Of a DNA stretch of 54,703 bases, positions 1-8,461 are shown one piece after another. The DNA comes from Candidatus Desulfacyla euxinica (lineage in GTDB: Bacteria > Desulfobacterota > DSM-4660 > Desulfatiglandales > Desulfatiglandaceae): positions 1 through 54,703 of the forward strand of contig JACNJD010000200.1 of assembly GCA_014382715.1 (NCBI GenBank), in the 5' to 3' direction. Position numbers and translations under genes: made by a program. Within the stretch, counting starts at the first letter, position 1, and every line of letters begins with the position of its first letter. Under the pieces are notes generated by a model. The model searched no databases. It was not told the origin of the DNA and saw only the letters and a list, made by a program, of their open reading frames with translations.

Positions 1-164
1 CGAGAATGGAAGAGTCACAAAGGGCTAAGATTGAAGCCAAATTGAAGAAGATGATGGAAATTCAAACCCGATCACAGGAAGAAAATAGACGTGTCCAAAC
101 CATCCCTTACAGTACCAGGGTGATTCGTCGCCGAAAAGGCTCGCCTGATAAACACATCATGTAG
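1..164 (+). CDS. C-terminal end of an unrecognised protein (partial)
   Basis: The frame is open from the window edge to a TAG stop and gives about 53 residues that are very rich in Lys, Arg, Glu and Gln. They would form a charged helix followed by a basic tail ending in RRRKGSPDKHIM. The gene begins outside the window, although an ATG lies six bases in. It converges on the acyl-CoA synthetase gene with about 30 bp between the stops. I do not recognise the family. It could be chance, but the codon pattern and unbroken frame favour a real C-terminus. Confidence 0.4.
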   Translation, partial: RMEESQRAKIEAKLKKMMEIQTRSQEENRRVQTIPYSTRVIRRRKGSPDKHIM

Positions 165-193
165 GACTCCAGACAAGGAAAAACAAGAGGCTT

Positions 194-1573
194 CTACGTG
201 GCAATCCTGGCGTATCGCCACATGTGTGAGAAGACCTTAACGCCCATTTCCGGGAGGAGAAACATGGGGATCCTGTGTCCTTCCAGAAATACCCGACACC
301 TCTCCATATCCTCTTTTTCCCCAATCAGGGAAAAGAAGACCGGCTTATTCAGATTTTCCTGAATCACTTCAACGAGCGGCTGGTAAGGCTCAACATCAGG
401 GGTGGCAAAGGTGATGAAAATGATTCCGTCTACCCCGTCATCTGTCAAAAGGGCACGGAGGATCTCTGTGGATGTTTTTTCAAAACCGTGGATCATCATG
501 CCCGGGAAGATATCCACCGGATTCATGCTCTTTGACGGGCTGGAAATGACTTTGGCAATCCTCTGCCGGGTCTCATTTGCGAAACGGGCCATGCTGAGCC
601 CCTCATCCGTGGCGGTATCCACGCTCATGATCGCCTGGGCGCCGCTGAAGGTGACCAGAGCGATACGCCCGCCCTTTGGCAGCGGCATACATCGAAAACC
701 CATAAGGTCGGCCATAAGTTGATCGATGTTTTCTACGCGAAGAACTCCCGCCTGACGCAGTACCCCGTCCAGCACTTTATCATCCACTGCGAGGCTTGCC
801 GTGTGCGAGGCCGAAGCATGGGCTCCTGCTGCTGTCCGCCCCCCTTTGAGCAGAACGACCGGCTTTTGCGCCACGGTCCTGCGGGCCTCCTCGAGAAACC
901 GTTTCCCATCTCGAATGTCCTCGAGGTAGAGCCCCACTATCTCGGTCTGTCTGTCTTCCCGAAAATAGGCAAGGACATCTGATTCGTCCACATCTACCTT
1001 ATTGCCCAGACCCAGGGCTTTCGAGATTCGGAATTCCTCAAATGAGCTGAGATATCGTAGCAGTGCTCCCACAAATATGCCGGACTGCGCTGCAAATCCA
1101 ATAGACCCGGGTCTCAACATACGGTTGTTAGAGAAGTAAGCGGTCGTCATGCCGGTTGCGGTGTTTACGATTCCCATGGTATTGGGCCCGAACCCGCGCA
1201 TACCGCTGGACCGGAGGATGGCGGCAACCTCCTTTTGATACTGTGCCCCTTCGCTCCCTGTCTCTGCAAATCCCTCTGACGAAATTACCACGCCCTTTAC
1301 ACCTGCCCGGGCACAATCGGTTAAGGCTGAAACCACTGCCTTGGGAGGAATAATCAGGGTAGCGAGGTCAACCTGAAAGGGGATCTCTTGAATGGTGCGG
1401 TAAAACGGCACACCGTACATCTCTCCCGCCTTCGGGTTGACTCCTGCGATCTGACCCCGGAAGCCGGTATTTTTCAAGACTTTGAGGAGCATGGTCCCGG
1501 GTTTCATGGGGTCCTGAGAGGCCCCTATTATGGCCAGATTTTTCGCTTCCAAAACCTCTTTCAGATCATACAT
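194..1573 (-). CDS. ADP-forming acyl-CoA (acetate-CoA) synthetase, alpha subunit-like
   Basis: This is an NDP-forming acyl-CoA synthetase alpha subunit. The family interconverts acyl-CoA + ADP + Pi with acid + CoA + ATP in the cytoplasm, giving ATP in fermenting or syntrophic anaerobes. The N-terminus is a CoA-binding Rossmann domain (NLAIIGAS), followed by succinyl-CoA-ligase-like domains. The motif AGAHASASHTASLA carries the histidine that is phosphorylated in this family. The ORF track starts at a TTG 16 codons upstream; I chose the internal ATG (MYDLKEVLEAKN) because it matches the usual N-terminus and has AAGGA upstream. No ATP-grasp beta subunit follows, so the partner must be elsewhere. 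The substrate cannot be told from sequence. Confidence 0.85.
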   Translation of the reverse strand: MYDLKEVLEAKNLAIIGASQDPMKPGTMLLKVLKNTGFRGQIAGVNPKAGEMYGVPFYRTIQEIPFQVDLATLIIPPKAVVSALTDCARAGVKGVVISSEGFAETGSEGAQYQKEVAAILRSSGMRGFGPNTMGIVNTATGMTTAYFSNNRMLRPGSIGFAAQSGIFVGALLRYLSSFEEFRISKALGLGNKVDVDESDVLAYFREDRQTEIVGLYLEDIRDGKRFLEEARRTVAQKPVVLLKGGRTAAGAHASASHTASLAVDDKVLDGVLRQAGVLRVENIDQLMADLMGFRCMPLPKGGRIALVTFSGAQAIMSVDTATDEGLSMARFANETRQRIAKVISSPSKSMNPVDIFPGMMIHGFEKTSTEILRALLTDDGVDGIIFITFATPDVEPYQPLVEVIQENLNKPVFFSLIGEKEDMERCRVFLEGHRIPMFLLPEMGVKVFSHMWRYARIAT

Positions 1574-2002
1574 TCTTCGCCTGCCATCCTTCTTCAAATA
1601 TTTTTTAATACCAGAACCCAAAAAACGTTACCCGTTTTTAAATGGACATTTCACGGAAGTCAATGAATTTGGCTACAATTTGACAGGATTAAAGCGCTAC
1701 GGGGTCCCTGTGTGAATGATATCCCTGATTTTTGCTTGACATTTCTGTCGGGTTTTGATCTTCCATACGAGACCTTTGCGAAACGCCCCCTTTCGAAGTC
1801 TGCGCTTATCTGCTCAATCCCCCGCTTGTAACGGGACAAGTCGGCGTCAGGCTCAAATTTCAATCCTCGAAATATTCATTATATTCCTGTGGTTGAAATT
1901 TTCGCCTTCCTTGGCCTTGAACAAAATTGAACATTTTTCAAGGGTCTCTATATATGTTTGTACATGCGGAAGTGATATGCTTTCTTTCAGAGGAGAATCA
2001 TA
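1574..2002. other. Intergenic region with a possible MITE-like element; no gene seen
   Basis: This 429 bp gap separates the divergent synthetase and MmgE/PrpD genes. The short ORFs listed in it have no recognisable protein features. The middle part (about 1769-1948) is bounded by imperfect inverted ends and is listed separately. A good ribosome binding site (AGAGGAGAATCATA) sits directly before the MmgE/PrpD ATG. No convincing sigma-70 promoter pair stands out. Confidence 0.5.
1769..1948. repeat. Candidate MITE-like element with GAGACC ends
   Basis: The left end reads GAGACCTTTGCGAAACG. The right end, reverse-complemented, reads GAGACCCTTGAAAAATG. They match at most of 17 positions. The 180 bp between contain no ORF with protein character. 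Ends of the form GAGACCTTTGC are, from memory, common at insertion-sequence termini, so this may be a non-autonomous derivative. Only one copy is in the window and no target duplication is obvious. Confidence 0.35.
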
Positions 2003-3355
2003 ATGCCTTCAGATACCCTGACCTCCGAATTTGCCAGGTTCGTGAACCGGCTCAGCTACAGTGATCTTTCAGAGAACCAGATATATAAGATAAAGACTTT
2101 TTTTTTAGACTGGCTTGGATCGGCGTATGCCGGCCAAAACGAGCCCCCTGTCAGGTCCCTGCTGGAAGTGGTGCGCGGGCTCGGAGGGACTCCGGAATCC
2201 ACTATAATCCCTGATAACTTGAAGAGCATGAGTCTTTTGGCGGCATTGGCCAATGGGGCATCTTCTCACGTGGTAGAGATGGACGACCTTCACAGGGGGT
2301 CTGTTTTTCACCCTGCGGCATCGATCATGCCGGCGGTGTTTGCGATGGCAGAGAAGGAGAGGGCATCCGGACCGGATCTCATAATGGGTATCCTGGTGGG
2401 TTACGAGGTCGGTATTCGGATTGCCATGGCGGTTGGCCAGAGCCACTATCACCACTGGCATACAACGGCTACCTGCGGGACCTTTGGGGCTGCAGCAGGG
2501 GCAGCTAAGATATTGGGCCTCGGCGAGGAGCAGTTTATCTGGGCACTCGGTTCTGCCGGAACCCAGGCCGCAGGGCTGTGGGAATTCCTTGTGGAGAGTG
2601 CCATGAGCAAACAGCTTCACCCGGGAAAGGCCGCTCTTAACGGGGTGCTGTCGGCTCTTCTGGCCCAAAAAGGGTTTACCGGTGCGCGAAGGATCCTGGA
2701 GGGAGAAAAGGGATTTTTTCGGGCCACGTCCACAGACTTTGATGAAGAGAAATGCGTTGCGGGCCTGGGCTGTGAATTTATGTTCGAACGGAATTCACTT
2801 AAGTATTACGCCTCCTGCGGTCACACCCACTCGGCCATTGACGCGGTCTTTGATGCGGTCAAAGGAAATCGGGTCACCGGCCGTGAGGTTGACAGGGTAG
2901 ATCTCTACGTCTACCAGGCGGCTATTGACTTACTCGGCGATGTGGAGGCGATCACGCCCTATGTTGCTAAATTCAATCTGCCCTTCTGTTTGGCCACCGC
3001 CTTGAGGTACGGGCATGTCGATCCGGAAGACTTCACCGAGAAGCGGCTTGAGGACCCCGAGATACGCATGTTGATGGAGCGGGTAAATATCCTGAACGAT
3101 CCCGCTCTTAATCGATCCTACCCAGAAAAATGGCCGGCCCGCGTCGAGATCTTTATGGATGACGGGAGGCATATCAGGGGTGCCAGCGACTATCCCAAGG
3201 GTGAGCCTGAAAACCCCCTCACAGAAGAAGAGTTGTTCAGCAAGTTCAAAGGGCTTACCAGGGACCACCTCTCTCCATCTGCTGCAAAAACCCTTATGGA
3301 GCGGTGTATGAGTCTGGAAAAGGTGTCAGATGTCGGGCAGCTGTTGGATTTCTGA
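2003..3355 (+). CDS. MmgE/PrpD family protein
   Basis: A 450-residue member of the MmgE/PrpD family, which includes 2-methylcitrate dehydratase, cis-aconitate decarboxylase and related iminodisuccinate-type enzymes acting on small tricarboxylates. Family features visible by eye are FFLDWLGSAYAG near the N-terminus, GASSHVVEMDDLHRGSVFHP (around residues 85-104, with the conserved Asp and His) and YYASCGHTHSAIDA in the middle. The length is normal and the gene looks intact, with GAGGAG upstream of the ATG. It ends 6 bp before the convergent glgB stop. No methylcitrate synthase or lyase is nearby, so the exact substrate is open. Confidence 0.85.
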   Translation: MPSDTLTSEFARFVNRLSYSDLSENQIYKIKTFFLDWLGSAYAGQNEPPVRSLLEVVRGLGGTPESTIIPDNLKSMSLLAALANGASSHVVEMDDLHRGSVFHPAASIMPAVFAMAEKERASGPDLIMGILVGYEVGIRIAMAVGQSHYHHWHTTATCGTFGAAAGAAKILGLGEEQFIWALGSAGTQAAGLWEFLVESAMSKQLHPGKAALNGVLSALLAQKGFTGARRILEGEKGFFRATSTDFDEEKCVAGLGCEFMFERNSLKYYASCGHTHSAIDAVFDAVKGNRVTGREVDRVDLYVYQAAIDLLGDVEAITPYVAKFNLPFCLATALRYGHVDPEDFTEKRLEDPEIRMLMERVNILNDPALNRSYPEKWPARVEIFMDDGRHIRGASDYPKGEPENPLTEEELFSKFKGLTRDHLSPSAAKTLMERCMSLEKVSDVGQLLDF

Positions 3356-3361
3356 GGTTTC

Positions 3362-5584
3362 TTATATTTCCGTGGGTTTGAGGACAAGCATGCCCAGTGG
3401 AGGCAGGTTCAGGCAGAGGGAACAGGGCTGGTTGTGCCAGGGGCGGGTCTCGGCGGTTACACCGCCTTTAAGACCTATGTTTGAGCCGCCGTAGGCCGCT
3501 GAATCAGAATTGATGATCTCCCTGTAGAACCCCGGGCGGGGCGCTCCGATGCGATAATCCATACGCGGGACCGGGGTGAAGTTGAACGCAAAGATCAGGA
3601 ATTGTTCAGGGTCTTTTCCCTTACGGATGAAGGAGACAACGTTGGCGTCAGTATCCCTGAAATCTATCCACTCGAATCCTTCGGGATCGTAGTCGAGTTC
3701 GTAGAGTGCCGGTTCTGAACTATAGACGCGGTTGAGGTCCCTCACAAAGCTCTGCAGGCCCTTATGAGGTTCGTATTGAAGGAGGTCCCACTCGAGGGCC
3801 TTATCATGGTTCCATTCAGACCACTGACCCAATTCGGCCCCCATGAAGAGGGTCTTTTTCCCGGGTTCACCGTACATATACCCCAAAAGTAGACGAAGGT
3901 TGGCTAATTTCTGCCAGTCGTCCCCGGGCATCTTTGAGAGAAGGGACGCCTTGCCGTGAACCACCTCGTCGTGTGAGAGGGGGAGGATGAAATTCTCATG
4001 AAAGGCGTACAAGAGGGCAAAGGTAAGCTTGTCCATGTGGAAACGGCGGTGGACCGGATCCTTGGAGATAAAGGTGAGCATGTCGTGCATCCAGCCCATA
4101 TTCCACTTATACATGAAACCTAAGCCCCCTAAATGGACAGGCCGGGTGACACCGGGCCAGGAGGTGGACTCCTCGGCAATGGTAACTGCCCCCGGAAACA
4201 ACTCAAAGACCTTTGTGTTCATGTTCTTGATAAAATCAATGGCCTCCAAATTTTCCCTCCCGCCAAAGCGGTTGGGAATCCAGTCCCCTTCCTCTCGTGA
4301 GTAGTCTAAGTAGAGCATGGAGGCTACGGCATCCACCCGCAACCCATCAAAGTGGTACTTGTCTAACCAGAAAAGGGCGTTGGCCGTCAGGAAGTTTCTC
4401 ACCTCATCACGGCCGTAGTTGAAAATCAGGGTGTCCCAGTCCTGGTGCATTCCCTGTCGGGGATCCGCATGTTCATAAAGGTGGGTGCCGTCAAAGTATT
4501 CCAGACCGTGGGGGTCCTTTGGGAAGTGGGCAGGGACCCAATCGAGGATAACTCCCAGCCCCTCGGCGTGGCACCTGTCTACGAGGTACATGAGATCCTG
4601 GGGTGTCCCGTGGCGGGAGGGGGGCGCATAATAACCGGTTACCTGATATCCCCATGAGGCATCAAAGGGATGTTCGGATAAGGGGAGGAACTGGATATAG
4701 TTGAATCCCATATCTTTGACATAGGGGACGAGTTCATCTGCCGCTTCCCTGTATGTGAGCCACGCCTGACTGTTATCTTTTTCGACCCTGCGCCGCCAGG
4801 AGCCCAAATGGACCTCATATATGGCTGCAGGGAGTTTCAGAGAGTCCTGTGTGGCCCTTTTTTCCATCCATTCCCGGTCTGTCCAGGGAAATCCCTCGAT
4901 GTCGTGGACAATGGCCGCGGTTTTGGGGCGTATTTCAAAATGGAAGGCAAAGGGATCCGATTTGATAAGGAGTGTGCCGTCCACGGTGCGGATTTCGAAC
5001 TTGTAGAGAAGCCCCGGTCTCAGATGGGGAACAAACAACTCCCAGACTCCGGAACCCCCTCGGCTGCGCATCTGGTGTCTGAGACCATTCCACTGGTTAA
5101 AGTCACCCACTAAGCTCACCCGGGTCGCTGAAGGAGCCCATACGGCAAAAAAGACCCCTGATACGCCCTGATGCAGGAAGGGATGAGCCCCTAATTTATC
5201 ATATATCCGGTAGTGATTCCCCTCGTTGAAGAGATAAAGGTCATCCTCTGAAAGGACAGGAGAAAAGGAGTAGCAGTCATAAAAGGTCGCAGGGGCGTCT
5301 GCCCCGAAATCTACCCGTAGGCGATAAGGCGCGATCTCTTTTTCCCCCGGCAGGACCGCCTCAAAAAGCCCCTGGTCGTTTAGCCTGCGGGCTTCTACGC
5401 CCCTTTCAGGGTCAAGATCCAGGACTGTCACGCGATTGGCTCCGGGCAACAGGGCACGGACTGCTACGCCGGGGCCGGACTTAAGGGTGACCGGATGAGT
5501 GCCTAATAGGGCAAAAGGGTCTGCTGTCTCACCTGAAACAAGACTCTTTATTTCTTCGGCTGTTAATGTGGTAGATAGATTCAA
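3362..5584 (-). CDS. glgB: 1,4-alpha-glucan branching enzyme
   Basis: Glycogen branching enzyme (GH13), cutting alpha-1,4 chains and re-attaching them as alpha-1,6 branches. The 740 residues match the family length. The order is an N-terminal beta domain starting with DPFALLGTHPV, a CBM48-like domain (VWAPSATRVSLVGDFNQWNG), then the GH13 barrel with DGLRVDAVASMLY (nucleophile Asp near 417), AEEST (acid Glu near 470) and LSHDEVVHGK, and a C-terminal beta domain. It is the last gene of a minus-strand glgC-glgP-glgB series. The start is a TTG with no clear Shine-Dalgarno sequence; an in-frame stop just upstream rules out a longer form. Catalytic motifs are intact. Confidence 0.95.
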   Translation of the reverse strand: MNLSTTLTAEEIKSLVSGETADPFALLGTHPVTLKSGPGVAVRALLPGANRVTVLDLDPERGVEARRLNDQGLFEAVLPGEKEIAPYRLRVDFGADAPATFYDCYSFSPVLSEDDLYLFNEGNHYRIYDKLGAHPFLHQGVSGVFFAVWAPSATRVSLVGDFNQWNGLRHQMRSRGGSGVWELFVPHLRPGLLYKFEIRTVDGTLLIKSDPFAFHFEIRPKTAAIVHDIEGFPWTDREWMEKRATQDSLKLPAAIYEVHLGSWRRRVEKDNSQAWLTYREAADELVPYVKDMGFNYIQFLPLSEHPFDASWGYQVTGYYAPPSRHGTPQDLMYLVDRCHAEGLGVILDWVPAHFPKDPHGLEYFDGTHLYEHADPRQGMHQDWDTLIFNYGRDEVRNFLTANALFWLDKYHFDGLRVDAVASMLYLDYSREEGDWIPNRFGGRENLEAIDFIKNMNTKVFELFPGAVTIAEESTSWPGVTRPVHLGGLGFMYKWNMGWMHDMLTFISKDPVHRRFHMDKLTFALLYAFHENFILPLSHDEVVHGKASLLSKMPGDDWQKLANLRLLLGYMYGEPGKKTLFMGAELGQWSEWNHDKALEWDLLQYEPHKGLQSFVRDLNRVYSSEPALYELDYDPEGFEWIDFRDTDANVVSFIRKGKDPEQFLIFAFNFTPVPRMDYRIGAPRPGFYREIINSDSAAYGGSNIGLKGGVTAETRPWHNQPCSLCLNLPPLGMLVLKPTEI

Positions 5585-5710
5585 AATTCAATAACCCATT
5601 TGGATTGATGATTTATGATTGACGCCCCGGTTAAATCCGCTCCGCTTTTCATTGGCATGAATTTAACGGGGTAAAATTGTCGATTGAAAAACTCGTAACG
5701 CGTACCTCGC

Positions 5711-5744
5711 AATCCCGCATCCTGCGGGATCTCCGCTTCGCTCC
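5711..5744. repeat. REP-like hairpin element (copy 1)
   Basis: In the glgP-glgB gap, ATCCCGCATCCTGCGGGAT forms a 7-bp stem and is followed by CTCCGCTTCGCT, the reverse of the AGCGAAGCGGA module seen in the other copies at 11.3, 20.3, 50.7 and 53.2 kb. The rest of the 176 bp gap shows no gene. Confidence 0.6.
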
Positions 5745-5760
5745 GACCCGCAACCCGTCC

Positions 5761-8313
5761 TTACGCCCATGTCACCAGACCCATGGTAAAAGGATTCTCA
5801 AGCCGTTCATGGCTTGGCATGATGCGCACTGTGTAGCCAAACCGGCCAGTTTTGCGTGAGGGTATCTGTCCACGGTAGGTATAAAGATCGCCTGCCGAGT
5901 CCCCCACATCCAGGGTGACGGTTTCTCTCTCTCGGAAGTCGCCATTCTGGTCCAGGCGGCCATAATACGCCTCCACGATCACGTCCTCAGGCAGCAAAGA
6001 CCCGAGCCTGACCTTGGCTGTCACCTCAAGCTCCTGACCCACACGTTTTTCAATGCCGTTACCGGAAATGACCTGTTCAATGGACACCTCATGCCATCCG
6101 GTCATTAACTTTTGCCGCCATTCTGCGAGATCTTTTGATCCTTCAAAGCCGTTGCGGCAGAGTATGTTAAACCGTCTTGAGCAGGGGAGGTAGTACCGGG
6201 TCATATATTCCTGAACCATGCGATTGGAGTTAAAGATCGGGACCAACTGACTGAGACCGGCCCGCATCTTTTTTACCCAGTCCCGGGGGATGGCATCGCT
6301 TCCCCGTTTATAAAAAAGCGGCACCACTTCTTTTTCTAAGAGGTTGTAAAGATCGCGACTCTCTATATTATCCTGGGCCCCATGGTCCCTGTAGAGCTCG
6401 CCGTGTCCCAAGGCCCAGCCCAGGTCCCGGTGATAACCCTCGTCCCACCAGCCATCGAGGGTGCTGAAGTTCAGAGAACCGTTGGCCAGGGCCTTCATGC
6501 CGCTGGTCCCGCAGGCCTCCAGAGGTCGCCGGGGCGTATTAAGCCAGACATCCGTCCCTGCGACGAGATACCGGGCCATATAGAGATCGTAACCTTCTAA
6601 GAAGACAATACGTCGGCGGAAGCGGTTTTCATTGCAGAGATGAATAATTTTCTTTATAAGCTCCTTCCCCTCGTTGTCCTGGGGGTGGGCCTTCCCCGCG
6701 ATGATTATTTGTACGGGGAATTCGGGATGGTTGATGATTCGATCCAGCCGGTCAGGATCTGTGAAAAGGAGGGTCGCCCTCTTGTAGGTGGCAAACCGAC
6801 GGGCAAAACCGATGGTCAATGCCTCAGGGGTCAGCACATCGCGCGCGGACTGGATTTCGGTGGTCGAGGCTCCCCTGTTTTCGAGCTGTGCAGTTAGGCT
6901 ACGGCGGGTAAATGCGATCAGGCGTTCCCTGCACCGTGCGTGCGTGCGCCACAGCTCGGTATCGGGGATATTTTTTGCCTGTTCCCAGAGTTTTTCGCTC
7001 TCCGAGTCTTCTGCCCAATTCGGTCCGAGATAGCGGTCGAACAGCCCGGTAATCTCTTTGGATATCCAGGTGGGAACATGGATACCGTTGGTGATATGGT
7101 CTATTGGCACATCTTCAACGGGGTGGTGGGACCAGACCTTCTGCCACATGGCCCTGGAGACCTTGGCATGGAGACGGCTCACACCGTTGGTATGGGTGGA
7201 GAGTCTCAGGGCTAAGGTTGTCATCCCAAAGGGTTCATCTTCGTTCCGCGGATCAAGACGTCCATAACCCAAAAGCACTTTGAAGTTAATCCCCAATTCC
7301 TTGGTGTATTCCTCGAAATAGGCGCGGACGAGGTCCGGCTCAAAAACATCATTTCCGGCCGGAACCGGGGTGTGTGTGGTAAATACAGTGCTGGCTAAGA
7401 CAGTCTCCCTGGCAGCATCGAAGGACATCCCTTTTTCTTTTCTCAGGGTGTTGATCCGCTCTAATGCTGAAAAGGCCGAGTGGCCTTCATTCATGTGGGC
7501 GACACTGAGCTCGATTCCCAGTGCCTTGAGGGCGCGCACCCCGCCGATACCGAGAACGATCTCTTGCCTGATCCGCATCTCCCTGTTGCCCCCGTAAAGG
7601 CGGCCCGTGGTGTTGCGAAACTCGGGAGGGTTGGCAGGGACATTGGTATCAAGGAGGTAAAGGGGAACCCTCCCAACATTGGCACGCCAGATCAGAACCT
7701 GTACTGGTTCTCCCTTGAAGTCCACCGAGACATTAAGGGGCATCCCTTCCTTATCCCGTACCAGTTTCACAGGCATATTGGCGAAGTCGTTGACCGGATA
7801 AGTCTCCATCTGCCAGCCGTCGGCGCTGAGATATTGCCTGAAATAGCCCTCCTGATACAAAAGACCCACGCCAACCAAGGGTACGTTCAGATCGCTGGCC
7901 GATTTGAGATGGTCGCCGGAAAGGACACCTAAACCTCCCGAGTAAATGGGCAGGCACTCGGCCAGGCCAAACTCAGCAGAGAAATAGGCTACCTGAAAGG
8001 GTACTTCGGGACAGTAATCCTCGGCCTGGACTCGGGGTTGAGAGAGATACCGGTCAAAATCGTCCCCCAATCTCTCTAATTGGGCCACAAATCCCTGGTC
8101 GTGAGACAGCTCGTCTAAGCGGTCCTGACTGATAAGACCCAGCATGAACACCGGATTATGTCCGCACTCCACCCACAGACCCGGGTCAAGGCGCTGGAAC
8201 AGATCCCACAATTCGTCGTTCCAGCTAAAGCAGAGATTATATGCCAGATCCCTAAGAATCTCCAACTTGGGGGGGAGGTTAGGGATAACATTATATTTGA
8301 CTTTTGCTTTCAT
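5761..8313 (-). CDS. glgP: Alpha-glucan (glycogen/maltodextrin) phosphorylase
   Basis: Glycogen phosphorylase (GT35) releasing glucose-1-phosphate from alpha-1,4-glucan with inorganic phosphate. The 850 residues belong to the shorter alpha-glucan phosphorylase type that starts with a domain resembling DUF3417 (LRDLAYNLCFSWNDELWDLF). The pyridoxal-phosphate lysine lies in ACGTSGMKALANGS near residue 606. Other conserved runs are FSAEFGLAECLPIYSGGLG and AHMNEGHSAF. The ATG is preceded by AGGAAA. It lies between glgC and glgB, so synthesis and breakdown genes share one series, as in many bacteria. No defect is seen. Confidence 0.95.
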   Translation of the reverse strand: MKAKVKYNVIPNLPPKLEILRDLAYNLCFSWNDELWDLFQRLDPGLWVECGHNPVFMLGLISQDRLDELSHDQGFVAQLERLGDDFDRYLSQPRVQAEDYCPEVPFQVAYFSAEFGLAECLPIYSGGLGVLSGDHLKSASDLNVPLVGVGLLYQEGYFRQYLSADGWQMETYPVNDFANMPVKLVRDKEGMPLNVSVDFKGEPVQVLIWRANVGRVPLYLLDTNVPANPPEFRNTTGRLYGGNREMRIRQEIVLGIGGVRALKALGIELSVAHMNEGHSAFSALERINTLRKEKGMSFDAARETVLASTVFTTHTPVPAGNDVFEPDLVRAYFEEYTKELGINFKVLLGYGRLDPRNEDEPFGMTTLALRLSTHTNGVSRLHAKVSRAMWQKVWSHHPVEDVPIDHITNGIHVPTWISKEITGLFDRYLGPNWAEDSESEKLWEQAKNIPDTELWRTHARCRERLIAFTRRSLTAQLENRGASTTEIQSARDVLTPEALTIGFARRFATYKRATLLFTDPDRLDRIINHPEFPVQIIIAGKAHPQDNEGKELIKKIIHLCNENRFRRRIVFLEGYDLYMARYLVAGTDVWLNTPRRPLEACGTSGMKALANGSLNFSTLDGWWDEGYHRDLGWALGHGELYRDHGAQDNIESRDLYNLLEKEVVPLFYKRGSDAIPRDWVKKMRAGLSQLVPIFNSNRMVQEYMTRYYLPCSRRFNILCRNGFEGSKDLAEWRQKLMTGWHEVSIEQVISGNGIEKRVGQELEVTAKVRLGSLLPEDVIVEAYYGRLDQNGDFRERETVTLDVGDSAGDLYTYRGQIPSRKTGRFGYTVRIMPSHERLENPFTMGLVTWA

Positions 8314-8331
8314 GGATTTTCCTAAGATAAT

Positions 8332-8366
8332 GGTTCAGAGGTTCAAGGTTCAAAGTTCAAGGTTTT
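8332..8366. repeat. Heptad tandem repeat (word GGTTCAA)
   Basis: GGTTCAA GGTTCAA AGTTCAA GG follows an imperfect first unit, in 7-bp steps, just upstream of glgP. It is one of about a dozen intergenic tracts with the same period but a different word. Confidence 0.7.
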
Positions 8367-8393
8367 CCGCTGAACACTGGGTTCACTGCTATG

Positions 8394-8461
8394 TAGTGTC
8401 CATTCAGAAATGAGATAGTTTTTGCAAGGTAAAGAAAATAGCCATTTATGAACGGACACTA
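8394..8461. repeat. Imperfect 68-bp palindrome after glgC
   Basis: The left arm TAGTGTCCATTCAGAAATG and the reverse complement of the right arm, TAGTGTCCGTTCATAAATG, differ at two of 19 positions. The right arm contains the glgC stop codon. A half-copy (TAGTGTCCTGTCATTTATG) occurs at 22889. It could fold in mRNA between glgC and glgP, or be a small mobile element remnant. No U-run supports a terminator. Confidence 0.55.

Noticed and set aside
2105-2668. 187-residue minus-strand ORF
   Set aside because: It is a shadow of the MmgE/PrpD gene, with Cys/His/Arg-rich low-quality translation.
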